A stretch of 64,000 bases of DNA, from NCBI GenBank assembly GCA_037501455.1, contig CM074858.1, positions 88,758,501 through 88,822,500 on the forward strand, read 5' to 3'. Below are positions 1 through 11,250 of this stretch, in pieces. This DNA comes from Lantana camara (Eukaryota; Streptophyta; Magnoliopsida; Lamiales; Verbenaceae). The number at the start of each line of letters is the position of its first letter. Within the stretch, counting starts at the first letter, position 1. The position numbers and the translations under genes are program-made. The notes under the pieces were generated by a model. That model did not search any database and had not been told where the DNA came from. It saw nothing but the letters and a program-made list of their open reading frames with translations.

Positions 1-1867
1 GTGTCGATGTCTCTTCCCCGATTTGAAGATCCAGCAGAATTCTTCTGAGCCAAATTGTTTCGCATGCTGCACTTGTTGCAGCGATATATTCTGCTTCTGC
101 TGATGATAGTGTAACTGTTGCCTGTTTCTTAGATGACCAGGAGATTGGTTTAGTGCCTAGACAGAAAAGATATCCACTAGTGCTTTTTCAATCATCAACA
201 CTTCCTGCCTAGTCACTATCTGTGTATCCTCGTAGGCTATAGTCTTCTTCTGATTCATATAAAATCCCCAGTTTCTTCGTTCCCTTGATGTACCTTAGAA
301 TTCTTTTTGCCGCTGCAAAGTGCTTCTTGTTTGGCTCGCTCATAAATCTTGATACTATGCCGACTACGTGAACGATGTCCGGCCTTGTATGAGTAAGGTA
401 GAATAGTGATCCCACAAGACTCCAGTAGATGGTTTCGTCCACCTTTTCAGCTTCATCATTTTTTGAAAGCTTCTCATTGGTCATCATTGGTGTCGGCATC
501 GGCTTGCAATCTTTCATTTGAAATTTCTTCAGAAGATCATCAATATACTTCTCTTGTGATATAAATATCCGTCTAGGCTCTTGCTTGATTTGTATGCCAA
601 GAAAATACATCATAAGACCAAGATCGGTCATTTCATACTCCTGCATCATGGCTTTCTTGAACTCCATGATCATTTCTTTGCTTGTGCTTGTATAAATCAG
701 GTCGTCAACATAGAGACATAAAATGAGAAAGTCATGTGCACCTTGCTTCTTGACATAGAGTGATGGCTCATTTAGACTTTTGAGAAATCCATGATCCTGT
801 AGATAGTCATCTATCTTGTTGTTCCATGCTCGTGGAGCTTGTTTGAGACCATAAAAAGCTTTGCGTAGTCTATAGACCTTATCTTCTTGCCCCTTGATCA
901 CATATCCCTTGGGTTGCTCCACATATATTTCCTCCTTGAGCTCTTCATTTAGAAATACTGACTTGACATCCAGTTGGTAGACTGGAAGCTTTAGTTGAGC
1001 TGCAAGAGCGAGGACTGTCCTGATTGTCTCCATCCGAAAAACCGGTGCGAATGTTTCATTGAAATCGACTCCTGGTTGTTGTGAATATCCCTTAGCGACT
1101 AGTCGGGCTTTATATTTTTGGATGCTTCCATCATCATTGTGTTTGATCTTGTACACCCATTTTAGCCAGATAATCTCCTTGTTTGGAGGTGTGTTTGCAA
1201 GCTCCCATGTTTGATTCTTTTCTATCATGTGAATTTCTTCGTCCATGGCCTTAACCCATTCTTCTTCCTTAGCTGCTTCTTCATAATTTGTTGGTTCTCC
1301 AACAAATAGAGCATATGCAGCGACATTAGTAAGATAATCCTCATAGTATACTGGAGGTTGTCTATCTCTTTGGGATAGCCTTAGTGTTGGTGCAGGACTT
1401 GATTCTTGAATTTCTGTCTGACTTGGCCCTAGACTTGGTGATGATGGGGTTGGATCTGGTTCTTGAATTTTCTCTATGATGGCTGGGACTGGTGATGTGT
1501 CTGTGCTCCATTGCCATTCCAACATCTCATCAAATATCACGTCCCTTGATATAACCAGCCTTTTTGTGTCTGGGTTGTAGAGTCTGTAGCCCTTTGTATC
1601 GTCACTGTAGCCAATGAAGATGCATTTTTCTCCTCTTTCATTGAGCTTTGACCGTGTTTGTTTAGGAATGTGGGCATAAGGTATACATCCAAATATTTTG
1701 AAATGCAACACTGTCGGCTTTCTCTTGCTCCACGCCTCGTAGGGTGTCTTATTGACCACAACTTTTGTGGGGGACCTATTAAGGATGTAGATTGCGGTGT
1801 TAACTGCTTCTGCCCAGAACTTTTTTGGAAGATTTTTTTCTTGCAACATGCTCAAGGCCATTTCCAC
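1..1867 (-). pseudogene. copia integrase C-terminus, reverse transcriptase and RNase H
   Basis: A 552-residue open stretch starts inside integrase (AVYILNRSPTK-like, KTPYEAWSKRKP) and runs into RT_2: LDVKSVFLNEEL, YGLKQAPRAWN and the catalytic block LCLYVDDLIY, then MTDLGLMMYFLGIQI. The RNase H region follows (GYTDSD), where TAT appears mutated to TAG at about 209-211. Beyond the stop the frame continues towards position 1 as AGSVDD and KSTSGY-like blocks with a second stop. This is the longest surviving open frame of the element. The substitution of Glu for the usual Gly in FLNGEL suggests relaxed selection. Confidence 0.92.
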
Positions 1868-2384
1868 GATCGTGCGATTCTTCTATTCCGCTACTCCGTT
1901 TTGTTATGGTGTATATCTGGCTGTCAACTCCCTTTTTATCCCGTGCTGTTTGCAATACTGGAAGAATTCATTGCTTGTGAATTCTCCCCCTTGATCTGTT
2001 CTCAAAATTTTTAGAGACCGCCCACATTGATTTTCTGCGAAAGCCTTGAATTACTTGAAGAAGGAGAATGCTTCCGATTTTTGCTCCAGGAAATAAACCT
2101 ATATCTTTCGGGTAAAATCATCGACAAATAATAAAAAATATCTTTTTCCACCCAAAGATGGATTTTGAGAAGGACCCCATATATCTGCATGCACCAACTC
2201 TAATAGGTTCTTTGCCCTCCAAGATGTTTTAAGAAAGGACAGTCTATGCATTTTTCCATAAATACATCCCTCACATATTTTCTTTTCATTATTTATTGAG
2301 GGAAGACCCTTCACCATATCCTTTAATACTTTGAGACTATTAAAATTTAAATGCCCATATCTTAAATGCCATAATGTGGATTCA
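1868..2384 (-). pseudogene. copia integrase N-terminal half, broken
   Basis: At 2099-2317 the minus strand encodes CEGCIYGKMHRLSF (Cys pair of the HHCC zinc finger) and LVHADIWGPSQNPSLGGKRYFLLFVDDFTRK, which holds the first Asp of the DDE integrase core. From about 2098 down to 1868 the frame changes more than once; the remaining integrase core is visible only in pieces. The region corresponds to the integrase catalytic domain that would insert the cDNA. Frameshifts and an in-frame stop make it inactive. Confidence 0.8.
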
Positions 2385-3029
2385 TCAACTTCTCCACATT
2401 TTAAAGAATACTTTTTTATCTATGGGCATTTTTAGAGGAAATATTTTATAAGGGGCCATTTTTATCATAGTAATCGACTGACCCTTTTCCTTATCAATAA
2501 TGAGACATTTATCATTATCAAAATTCACCTTGTAACCTCTTTGAATTAATTGACCAACACTTAATAAATTTTGGGTCGGACCAGGGACATAAAAAACATC
2601 ATGAATTTTTCTAATGGAGCCATCTTTAGTTCTAACAGCAATAGTACCCATTCCTTCGACATTTTGACTTCTCCCATCACCAAGAGTAATTTGACTCTTA
2701 ATATTTTCATCGAGTGTAACAAAAGATTCACGGTTGCCTATCATATGATTAGAGCAACCGCTATCTACATACCAGATATCATGTAACTCTTGGTGTCCAT
2801 TTAAGCATGAAATAAAAAACATGATCTTTAGAATTACCCTCTGTAGTAAATCTAGCCTCATCCTTTTACCGGTGAAAACAATATTTTTCAAAATGAGTAT
2901 GATTTTTGCATCTCTTGCATTTAAATCAGTAATTCTGTGTATCATGATTATTTTTCTTGCATAATTTGCAATATGGGACTGATCTACTATTTTCATAATT
3001 TGCTCTCCCCTTTCCATGATAATTTGAAT
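2385..3029 (-). pseudogene. copia zinc knuckle, protease and GAG-pre-integrase pseudogene
   Basis: The recognisable protease start is WYVDSGCSNHM with the DSG catalytic motif, followed by GDGRSQNVEGMGTIAV and VFYVPGPTQNLLSVGQLIQRGY, both standard copia blocks. The upstream zinc knuckle appears only after a frame change (Cys and His residues are visible in an alternative frame around 2880-2990), so at least one indel separates gag from protease. This unit would cleave the copia polyprotein. It is non-functional because of frameshifts on both sides. Confidence 0.85.
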
Positions 3030-3770
3030 TTACTCTTTTTTGAAATTTTTTTTACCATGCCCATTTTTCTGATTACCATCCTTTTTAGAAAAGTTTAAAT
3101 GACTTTGGAATGCATGATCTAGTGGTTGCTCATTAAATCGGCGCATTCTATCCTCATGCACTTGTAGCGAGCCCATTAATTCCGTTAAAGTTAATACCGA
3201 TAAATTTTTAGACTCTTCAATTACAGCCACTATGTGATCATACTTAATAGGAAGACTCCGTAATATTTTTTGAATGATTTTCTTGTCTTCAATTGTATCT
3301 CCATAACTTCTTATTTGATTAATTATATTTGAGACCCGATTAAAAAATATTTCAATCGATTCATCTTCCTTCATCAGTAACGTATCAAAGTCTCTCCATA
3401 AAGATTGAAGTTTAATGGAGATTACCTTGTCGGTGCCCTTGTATGCATTCTTCAAGATCTCCCAAGCCTGTTTTACTGTTGTTGCAACCATGATCCTTGG
3501 AAATATGGGTCTCGTAACCCCTTGTTGCATATATGACAACGCCTTTGCATCCTTCCTCCGATTCTCATTATATTCCTTTTTCTTATTATTGTCCTAAGAC
3601 TCCAATTCGATAGCATCTCGGGGTTGCTCGTAGCCATTTTCTATCAACTCCCAAAGACCCTGTGATATGTATAGAGTTTTCATTTGGATACTCCAAAACC
3701 CGTAGGCCTCCCCATCAAATATCGGGACCATGGAGGAGGTGTGATTAAATGTTGTAAGATTTTGGGTCAT
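3030..3770 (-). pseudogene. copia gag (UBN2-type) pseudogene
   Basis: The start at 3770 opens MTQNLTTF, followed by FDGEAYGFWSIQMKTLY, the typical start of plant copia gag (xxFDGxNYxxWxxxM). A UBN2-like body follows (TVKQAWEILKNAYKG, LQSLWRDFDTLLMKEDESI, ILRSLPIKYDHIVAVIEE). This would form the structural particle protein. A TAG near 3598 interrupts the frame after AIELES. A basic Lys/Gly/Asn-rich tail (KKDGNQKNGHGKKNFKK) leads toward the zinc-knuckle region, which is in another frame. Confidence 0.88.
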
Positions 3771-3795
3771 TTTGTGATAGGCTTGGAGTAAGTTA

Positions 3796-3807
3796 GCTCT
3801 GATACCA
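3796..3807 (-). other. Primer binding site (initiator Met tRNA) of copia element
   Basis: The minus strand reads TGGTATCAGAGC, complementary to the 3' end of plant initiator methionine tRNA, the usual primer for copia and many gypsy elements. It sits 2 bp from the LTR and about 25 bp before the gag start. Confidence 0.93.
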
Positions 3808-3809
3808 AA

Positions 3810-4191
3810 TGTTGGAATTTAAAAACAATTTAGACGGAGAAAATAGTTTTTTATAGGAAGGAGGAGGCTTAATTTAGGGTAACGATGGGCTCTGGTTTTT
3901 TAGAAGAAACTGTTGAAATTAGTTGAGTGGCCGAAAGGATAGAATAGAGAGAAATAGGGAAGGATTGGAAATGGGTTTTTTCATTCCATTATAACAAATG
4001 AGATTACATGTATTTATATTGGATTAACCGACTTCATGAAGGTCGGTTAATGCAACTTGCATCTCTAGATAATTCCATAATTATCTTGCTAATTAACATT
4101 GACTTATCTAGACTAATCTATATATTTTTGACTAATTAGATATGGTATGACTATCTAGATTAATCTACCATTATCACTAATATTCTAAACA
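3810..4191 (-). repeat. 5' LTR of the copia element
   Basis: The 382-bp segment begins TGTTGG and ends TAAACA on the plus strand, giving TG...CA ends on the coding strand. It lies two bases from a primer binding site. The length is typical of small copia LTRs. The right boundary is set by the terminal CA and by the start of TOPLESS-like sequence soon after; no second LTR is available to confirm it. Confidence 0.75.
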
Positions 4192-4229
4192 TAATCTAGA
4201 AAATTCAAAAACTAAGCACCAATATTTTA

Positions 4230-4978
4230 ATAGAACCGTCTCAGTGCCGCTCAATGAGGTTACCTGAAAATTTAAGAGTGACAAAGTTGTGTTATATTCT
4301 CTTTTTCTTCATTTCCTAATCTGGGGAGATATTTTTTGTGACCAGAATTTATCATGAGATAAGTATGACTTTATGGTAGAAGAGCAGAGGCTTTTATGAT
4401 TATTGAAATTCTATTCCAAACTGCATCTTCTAAAGCTTAACAAGATGTTTCTGGTTATAGCTTGCAAGGCACAAGATGCTTTTTTATTTAGTATTTATAT
4501 CAATTTATTTTTGACTTCTATGATAGAATTGCTCATCCAGTAAATAGAAATGATGTGACAACTATAAAGTTTCGTCATTAGCAACAACTTTTTCTAAACA
4601 AAAAGTAGAATAATAAATACATATATGGTGATAAACTTAAATCCCTCAAAATATTAAATTAACAAAAGAAGTAACTTTAGCTTGTGTTCGATCTATCATA
4701 TCTGACGTGGGAGGACCAGTATGGAGAATATGGAATCCTCCACCACCACCAGCAACATTTTTAGCATTCCATCCTTAGGATAATAATGTAATTGCAATTG
4801 GAATGGATGATTCCACAATTCAGATATATAACGTGCGTCACTTACAGAAGTTCTTAAATTTAGTTTTAGCTTATGGAAAGTTATGCCAAAGTGAATTATT
4901 AATCCTCATTCTCTATTCTCAGGTGAAAAGCAAGCTTAAAGGTCACTCTAAAAGGATTACAAGCCTTGCTTTCTCTCA
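4230..4978 (+). pseudogene. TPR: TOPLESS/TOPLESS-related (TPL/TPR) corepressor fragment with introns
   Basis: Two separate, collinear matches to the WD40 part of plant TOPLESS family corepressors are readable. At about 4239-4286 the frame gives SQCRSMRLPENLRVTK, close to the conserved SQCRSLRLPDNLR block. At about 4731-4836 it gives PPATFLAFHP, a stop, then DNNVIAIGMDDSTIQIYNVR; after an intron-like gap ending in CTCAG at 4921, VKSKLKGHSKRITSLAFS follows at 4922-4978. TOPLESS proteins bind EAR motifs and repress transcription in the nucleus. The exon between the two matches is missing, CAA/CAG has become TAG before DNN, and the sequence stops abruptly at 4978 where a Helitron-like start (A|TCTATATATATT) begins. 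Intron retention indicates a genomic fragment, not a processed cDNA copy. Family assignment is from remembered conserved blocks. Confidence 0.85.
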
Positions 4979-5402
4979 TCTATATATATTATAAAAGTGT
5001 GAGTTGGGTTTTTTGGTTTCTTGAAACTTTGAGATCGGTCAAAATACCCTTATTGTAAGTCTTTTAGTAAAATACAATTAAGGGTATTTTTGTAAACTAC
5101 TAAATTGATACATAAATATTCTTATTGTGATCGACCAAAATACCCTTATCGTAAGATTTTTAGTAAAATACAATTAATGGTAGTTTTGTAAAATATTTGT
5201 GTTGGGTTTTTTTGTTTCTTGAAACTTTGAGATCGGCCAAAATACCCTTATTGTAAGTCTTTTAGTAAAATACAATTAAGAGTATTTTTGTAAAATACTA
5301 AATTGATACATAAATATTCTTTTTGTGATCGACCAAAATACCCTTATTGTAAGATTTTTAGTAAAATACAATTAATGGTAGTTTTGTAAAATACTAAATA
5401 TG
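4979..5402 (+). repeat. Helitron-like 5' terminus followed by ~203-bp tandem duplication
   Basis: Starting at 4979 the sequence TCTATATATATTATAAAAG resembles plant Helitron 5' ends and follows an A, as expected for A|T insertion. Immediately after, a unit of about 203 bp (TGTTGGGTTTTTTGG-like start, then CTTGAAACTTTGAGATCGG) occurs twice, about 4990-5195 and 5196-5402. Each unit itself contains two related halves carrying AAAATACCCTTATTGTAAG. No coding potential. I could not locate a matching 3' CTRR end, so the Helitron call is tentative. Confidence 0.5.
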
Positions 5403-5519
5403 TAAATATTCTTGCAGGATATTTCCTTCTAATTAAACTCTTGATTATCTTCATGTAATTTTAATCAAAATATAATTGTATAAATCTTTCTTTAATTATA
5501 GAACACTATATAATTATAA

Positions 5520-5640
5520 TCTTATAAGCTTTTGAATAAATTAATTCTAATAGTATTAATTATATCTCATAAGCTTTTGAATAAATTAATTCTAATAGTA
5601 TTCTAATATTATGTCTTGTATATTATAAAAGCACGAGATG
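5520..5640. repeat. 47-bp tandem duplication and second Helitron-like start
   Basis: The segment CATAAGCTTTTGAATAAATT with its following TAATTCTAATAGTATT occurs twice, about 5523-5560 and 5569-5605. Just after, TTGTATATTATAAAAGCACGAG at about 5614 resembles the terminus at 4979. No gene is visible. Confidence 0.5.
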
Positions 5641-6889
5641 AATTTTTGTTCTTTTACAAAATATAGATCGTTTAAAATATCCTCATAATAATTATGTCAA
5701 CAACTATTAATTCAGGATAATGATGTAAGTACATGTTTTAAATTATTAATTTAATTATATATAAAAAGCACTTATTAACGTAAAATAGGACTTTTGGTAG
5801 AATTAAAATTTCTCAAACTTACCCAAAAAAGATATATAGTTCAACACGAATTGTTTTAATATTAATAGAAATCGTTCATTTTTTAATTTTAAGGCCTATA
5901 ATTTAAAATGTTATAATAAGATATATCTAATGAATTGGAAACAACAAATTGATTCACTTTATAAATTTTAATAAATTTTGGTAATTATATAAAATAAAAT
6001 ATTATTCAAATTGAATGAGTTACATGACATAACTTTCTATAAATCAATCCTAATGTAATTCTAATTATTTAAGTTCATAAACTTTCTTAAATTATGATTA
6101 TATTATAATTATATAAACTTATCTAATTAATAAAATAATATAATTGAATTATTTACGTAAAATATTTTTCAATAAATTAATTAATCCTAATGTAATATTT
6201 TTTAATTAACTAATACTAATATAATTATAATTATCTAAATCTACCGAACCATATAATCTAAATTAAAAAAAAAACTAACAATATAATCTTCCTTTAGTTT
6301 ATATAATAAAATATAAATTAAATACATAAAAGTAAGAATAGAGTTTTTGGTTTGTTATGATTTAATATACCACAATTTTTAATTGCAGATCGTCAGATCA
6401 AAGTTACTTTAAATTAAGAATCCTAAAGAGACTCAATGTGTATGCATATAAAAATAAGATATAATCTAATTTTATAAATAATTTTTATAATATTTGATTG
6501 AATATTCTTTGAATATTTTATATAAATATACGCTTTTAATTATTTCTACTAAAGGCACAAAATCAATTATAAAAAAATTAACATAAGTCTTAAATAATAA
6601 TCATTAAAAAAATACATACACGAAAATGAAATGCAAAATCTAATGGCAAAGAGAATATAAATAAGAGATAAAAAATAGTTAGTTAAAAGAAGAATTACTT
6701 GATTTTAATGTATATACACATACATATCAAAATTAAGGATAACTGTGAAATACCTTTATAAATATATTCATAAAGGACATGACAAAGTGAGAATTAATAT
6801 TGCCTACAATGATAACCAGAATTTTGAAATTTAGATTAAAAATTTTAAGATCCTAGATTGGGTTTTAGCTCAAGAAACAATATGAAGAA
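5641..6889. other. AT-rich spacer, no gene seen
   Basis: The stretch is very AT-rich with homopolymer runs and no open frame longer than a few dozen codons. I recognise no RNA gene or transposon terminus. It may be the eroded body of the Helitron-like element that starts at 4979, but nothing proves that. Confidence 0.4.
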
Positions 6890-7169
6890 TTTTTGAATTT
6901 AATTTGAACGAAAATGATTCAACAACTATAAATTAGATCTATATTTTCCAAAGTAGCAATACACAACTTATTGGCCGAATCAAAATTTGAAGGACTTTTT
7001 GTCTTGGATCATTGATCCAAAACAATGGTCCTTAAACAGTTTTCAATGTGTTCGAAAAATGAAAAATAAAAAAAATTACAAAGAATTTCCAGAGAATTAT
7101 GCATGAGATAAGCAAAGTAAATATTAAAATGATTTAGATAAAAAAAAAATTGATGGTAGAATATAACAA

Positions 7170-8550
7170 ACTATTGCAACAAGAAGAGATTATTTGGTTT
7201 TAAGAGTTGAGAATTAATTGGCTCCAATTCAGTGATAAACATAACACGTTTCTTTCATGTTCCATTACAACGAGAAGGAGGAATCAGATGAATGCTCTCA
7301 AAATGGGCAATGAATTGGTCACCAATAATGATCAATTGAAGGCGTGCTCAAATTGAATCTTGAAAAGGCGTGTGGCAAAATCTAGTGGAATTTTCTAAGA
7401 AAAATTTTAAATTTCTTCGAATTCCCCACCAAAATCATCAATATCATTATTAGCAAGATGTAGAGGATGCAACCGGAAATTTTATAGATGGTGAACCGAC
7501 GAAGGTTGTACGGATGTGTGGCATTAGATAAGGCAACCACTATCGCCTTATTTCTTTGTAATCTGCATAAAACAATTTACATATATGATTGAGGGGACTA
7601 TTTTAGCCGAACCTCGAAGCCAATTATGGTATATTAGAGAAGCCCTCATATCTCACACTTGCCTTTTGCGAATGACTTAATTAGGGGCCAAAGCTACAAT
7701 GAATGGAGTAACGTGCATTCAAAGTGCGGTTAAGGTCTTTCACAAGGCATTGAGCCTCAAATTAAACTTCAGCAAATCACACGTGTTGTTCGCACCTTAT
7801 GTGTTAAATGATTTAAAGCAGTAGGTTACTAGAATTCTTAGCATGAAAAGTACAGGCAACTTAAGTAACTATTTGGGGGGTGCAAATGAACTTTAGCTGA
7901 AACTATAATGAGCATTTCTCAATTGTGTTTCAAAGAGTCGAAAAGCTCCTCTTTGGATAGAAAGCCAAAATGACAAATCTTTTCGGACAAATGACACTTA
8001 TTTAGTCCATCACGATTTCGATCTCCATCTACCACATGCACACAAATTGGATCCCCAATCACGTGTGCGATAAACTTGATCGACATAAGCACGACTTTCT
8101 TTAGGCGACTGATATAACAAAGAAACGGACCCATTTTGTAGTGTAGAAGAAGATGACTAGAAAGAAGTGAGAAGGTGGATTAAGTCTTAGAAAAGCCTAA
8201 AAAATATATAGAAATGCTCGCCAAAAGAGGATGGAGAACGCCCAGCAAGAAAACCACGGTGTGAAACTAGATACACAAGAAAAAATATTTAAAAGTGGAG
8301 GACATTCTTGATCGAATATAAGCCTCAACTTATGGTTTCCCGAGCATGGAAGGGAATAGTTAGAAACACTTGAATGGTGGAGCCATTTTGCAACTGGAGG
8401 ATTTTGAACAATGAAGGGACGTTTTTATAGAGCGATAGATGGTTATCACAAGACAAACTAGCGGACATCTTTGGAGATAACATTTATGAGGAGTATAAAG
8501 ATCTTATGATATGTAATCCCATTGACACAGATAAAAACTAAAACCTGAAT
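7170..8550 (+). pseudogene. LINE reverse transcriptase domain, inactivated
   Basis: This part covers the thumb-side half of an L1-clade reverse transcriptase that would copy element RNA at a nicked target. The key FADD motif reads F-A-N-D, replacing the first catalytic Asp by Asn, and the frame shifts immediately around it. Later motifs (SKSHVLFAP, AKMTNLFGQMTLI*S, IYHMHTNW, VCDKLDR) are collinear with the family. The region between the GIRQG-type block and FADD is shortened. There are many stops. Confidence 0.82.
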
Positions 8551-8559
8551 AAGCTGAAA

Positions 8560-9600
8560 ACATTATTGTCCAAGGAGGTTGTGAATGAGATACTTAGTGT
8601 CCTAATGCACTGCATGATAACAAAGATAAGAGAGTTTGGACTGGATAGACTAACGATAAATTCTCCTATAAAACGACGTATAGTTTGCTTATGGTGTTGG
8701 ATGAGACATGCGAGAAAAATTGAAAATAAATTTGGAAATTACCTCACCCACAAAAAGTCCAAGATTTTCCTATGGCCTTGCCAACATGATAGCTTGCTCA
8801 CGAATGTAGTGAAGTATGATAGAAAATTTAGGAAAAGTAAAGTTTGTACAGGTTGTTATATAGGACATGAATAGATGGACCACGTACTGAGAAATTATTT
8901 CGCACTCCTGTATAGGACAAGATTGTTAATGCACAGACTGAACGAAATCTTTGTGACTTGTGAGAGTTGGACGGGCTCAAAGAGAGTTTCAGTAGCAAAA
9001 TTGAGAGTAATATGTTACCGGAATATCCTGGATGAATTGTTTTGATCTTGACGATTTAGAATTTTTGGAAAGCATGTAACAGATGAAGCTATCAAAATAT
9101 TATAAAGCTTAGAAGTATCACTTTTTTGCTACATAAAGAGTTATTTGAGCCCTCAGTACTAATAAGTGAGGACAAAAAATATAGACAAAAGAAAATCTTC
9201 ACTCAGTTGTCGTTGAATAAACCCAATAAGAGATGGGTGAAACTAAAATCGGATGAAAGTTTTTATAACCACACCAATAATGCTTTGGCCAGAGGCGTTA
9301 TTCGAGATGACAGGTGAAGATGGGTGCTTGGATACACTAACAATCTTGGTAGAATTTAAATAATGTAGAGGAGTTATTGGGCTTACATGAGGGATTAACA
9401 CTAGCTTGGGAGAGACACTAATTTTCAAAAATTAATGTGGAGATTGATTTAGAGACGGTCGTGAAATAGATGACAACGGAGGATATTGAAAAGTACCCAA
9501 TGAGAAATGTGATATTTAATTGCAGATCCTTACTCCAAAGGCCCTGGATAAATTAGATTAAATAAATCCCGAGATAAGTTGGCGAGGATAGGTCACAAGG
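8560..9600 (+). pseudogene. LINE zf-RVT and C-terminal RNase H domains, inactivated
   Basis: At 8749-8870 the frame gives KSKIFLWPCQHDSLLTNVVKYDRK...CTGCYIGHE then, after a stop, MDHVLRNYF, matching the zinc-binding reverse transcriptase domain found in plant LINEs. At 9216-9320 the frame gives KRWVKLKSDESFYNH and GVIRDDR, like the RNase H start W-K-L-N-T-D-G-S, with TDGS altered to SDES. Further pieces (LGLHEGLTLAWER-like, RDKLARIGHKVQYRF) continue to about 9640. This is the usual C-terminal arrangement of plant L1 ORF2. Confidence 0.78.
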
Positions 9601-9845
9601 TTCAATATCGTTTTTGCGTTTCGGATGCTCCGTTGACAAAACTGGATGAGTTTTAACTTGAGGCTATTTTTCCTATGTTGGGTTGCTTCGTTTAGGAAAA
9701 AAAATATTGAAAAGATAGAAGGAAAAATAATTGAATATAATTAGAGTTATAAATCGTGCAAAAGAAATAATATTAGTTATACCTTTTTCACTATATAAGA
9801 TATACATGTTATTGTTTTAAAGGAGACTGACAAGAATAAAAAAAA

Positions 9846-10130
9846 GGATAAAAATTTTGACCATCCCGAGCTATTGCGTTTTTTGGGAGTTGCAACCCAA
9901 ATTATAAAATATCTAAATTTGCAACCTCAAATATTATTTCATAGCAAAGTGCAACCTGATTCCGCTCATCATGTGGCACGTGGAAGAAATTTTATGTACG
10001 TGTCATACGATAAGTGGAATCAAGTTGTAATTTATTAAAAAACAATAGTTGAGGTAGCAAACTTAGACATTTTATAGATCGAGTTGCATCAAAAAAACGT
10101 AACAGTTCAGGATGTTACAAATAGTTATCC
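9846..10130. mobile_element. Foldback/MITE-like element with ~85-bp imperfect terminal inverted repeats
   Basis: The left arm (GGATAAAAATTTTGACCATC, then GAGCTATTGCGTTTTTTGGG and AGTTGCAACCC...) pairs with the reverse complement of the right arm (GGATAACTATTTGTAACATC, then GAACTGTTACGTTTTTTTGA and TGCAACTC...). Arms are about 85 bp each around a short centre with the sequence ATGTGGCACGTGG. There is no coding capacity. Such long-arm miniature elements are usually mobilised by Mutator-type transposases; the superfamily here is not shown by the sequence. Confidence 0.65.
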
Positions 10131-11250
10131 CTTGAAAAGAAAAAGTCCTTCTTATGATATGAGACGTGTAAAAAATGCAATGCATCATATACAAATTTGA
10201 AAAGGGTATTTCCTATGAAAAGTGTAATAATGAAGATATAAAACTTGTACAAAAGCAAAATAAAAATATCAAACCATCAATAAGTGATATTTTCATTTAT
10301 CAATTTCATATTGTAAATTATTATTGAATTAATAATAGGTACAAAGTGGTACTAAATGTTATACATACAGGTATAGTGTTTCCATCATATTATTTGGAGT
10401 ATAGAAGTTGCTCAATATATAGATATCAAAAATCAATTGAAATTCTAATTAATTTCCATAAAATATTGTTTCTTTAATATATTATAAATAAATGAATCAT
10501 TAATAGTTTTATTAATATTTTGTATAATTATATTACTAACACTTTTAATTGTTTAAGGAGAACATAACTCAAAATATTATAGGAAGCTTAGTTTACAAGT
10601 ATCCATAAAGTTTTTCTTTCTCATTACAATTGAAAATTGTATGCGGATATAATTGAAAAAATATAATTTTAAGGTATAAATTAAATAGAGAGAAAAATAA
10701 CTCGATGGAGATTTGAGAAAAAGGGCAATATTGAAAATGATGATATGTCAAACCCACAGTTTTGAGAAATAGATATTTAGTCCAAGATAATTACATTAAA
10801 ATTGGTGATTGTTGGGGACATACTCATTGGTCCTTTAACAGACCAAACCTAATATCAACACCTAAGGAGAAGGCCGGTCATTTCTCCATCAGGTGGCGAA
10901 CTGAGGAAGCGGCGTGAAGCGAACCGGTAAGAGTAAAACCAAGAGAGGTTAGCACATATGGGATTCTATGAAATGTCCAACAAGTCATAACTAAGCTTGA
11001 AAATAAGAACGAATCTAGGTTAAGAAGAGAACGAATAACTGAGACTAAAAGAAGTTTGATATCCATAAATAAAGGAAGAAGAATCAAAGGTATCAACGAG
11101 AATATGAGAGAAAATGATAGAAAAGAGTGACTAGGGAGGAACCCAACAGTGATTATGATATACCAAATTATAATTTCTCAAGATTATGGAATAAAAAAGA
11201 AAAAAATTAAAAAGAAAAATAACAATATTCCCATTTTAAATGATGGAATC
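10131..11250. other. AT-rich spacer, no gene seen
   Basis: The base composition is AT-rich up to about 10850, then becomes more mixed. A 72-codon minus-strand open stretch at 10878-11096 has no recognisable motif and I do not call it a gene. The composition changes sharply at about 11250 where GC-rich DNA begins. Confidence 0.4.

Larger units (their letters stand above)
1..4191 (-). mobile_element. Ty1/copia LTR retrotransposon, partial (3' end outside window)
   Basis: On the minus strand the order is LTR (3810-4191), primer binding site, gag, protease, integrase, reverse transcriptase, RNase H. Integrase before RT is the copia order. The RT blocks look closest to the Tork/TNT1 type, but I infer the lineage from motif style only. 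Coding regions are broken by frameshifts and stops, so the copy is dead. The 3' LTR lies left of position 1, so LTR divergence and the target duplication cannot be checked. The right edge abuts a TOPLESS-related pseudogene. Confidence 0.92.
6890..9700 (+). mobile_element. L1-type LINE (non-LTR retrotransposon), 5'-truncated and heavily mutated
   Basis: Conserved plant LINE blocks occur in the correct order on the plus strand: QEEIIWF...INWLQFSDKHNTF (about 7170-7255), PLSPYFFVI (about 7535-7562), a mutated catalytic FADD box reading FAND (about 7666), LKLNFSKSHVLFAPY (about 7755-7800), MKSTGNL...YLG (about 7840-7880), then YHMHTNWIPNHVCDKLDR on the same strand, SRAWKGIVRN, a zf-RVT-like Cys/His region (8750-8890) and an RNase H-like domain (9215-9570). 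Frame changes and stops occur throughout. This corresponds to ORF2 of plant L1 elements without the endonuclease half. The 3' end near 9700 is set by loss of similarity next to an A-rich tract. Confidence 0.85.
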
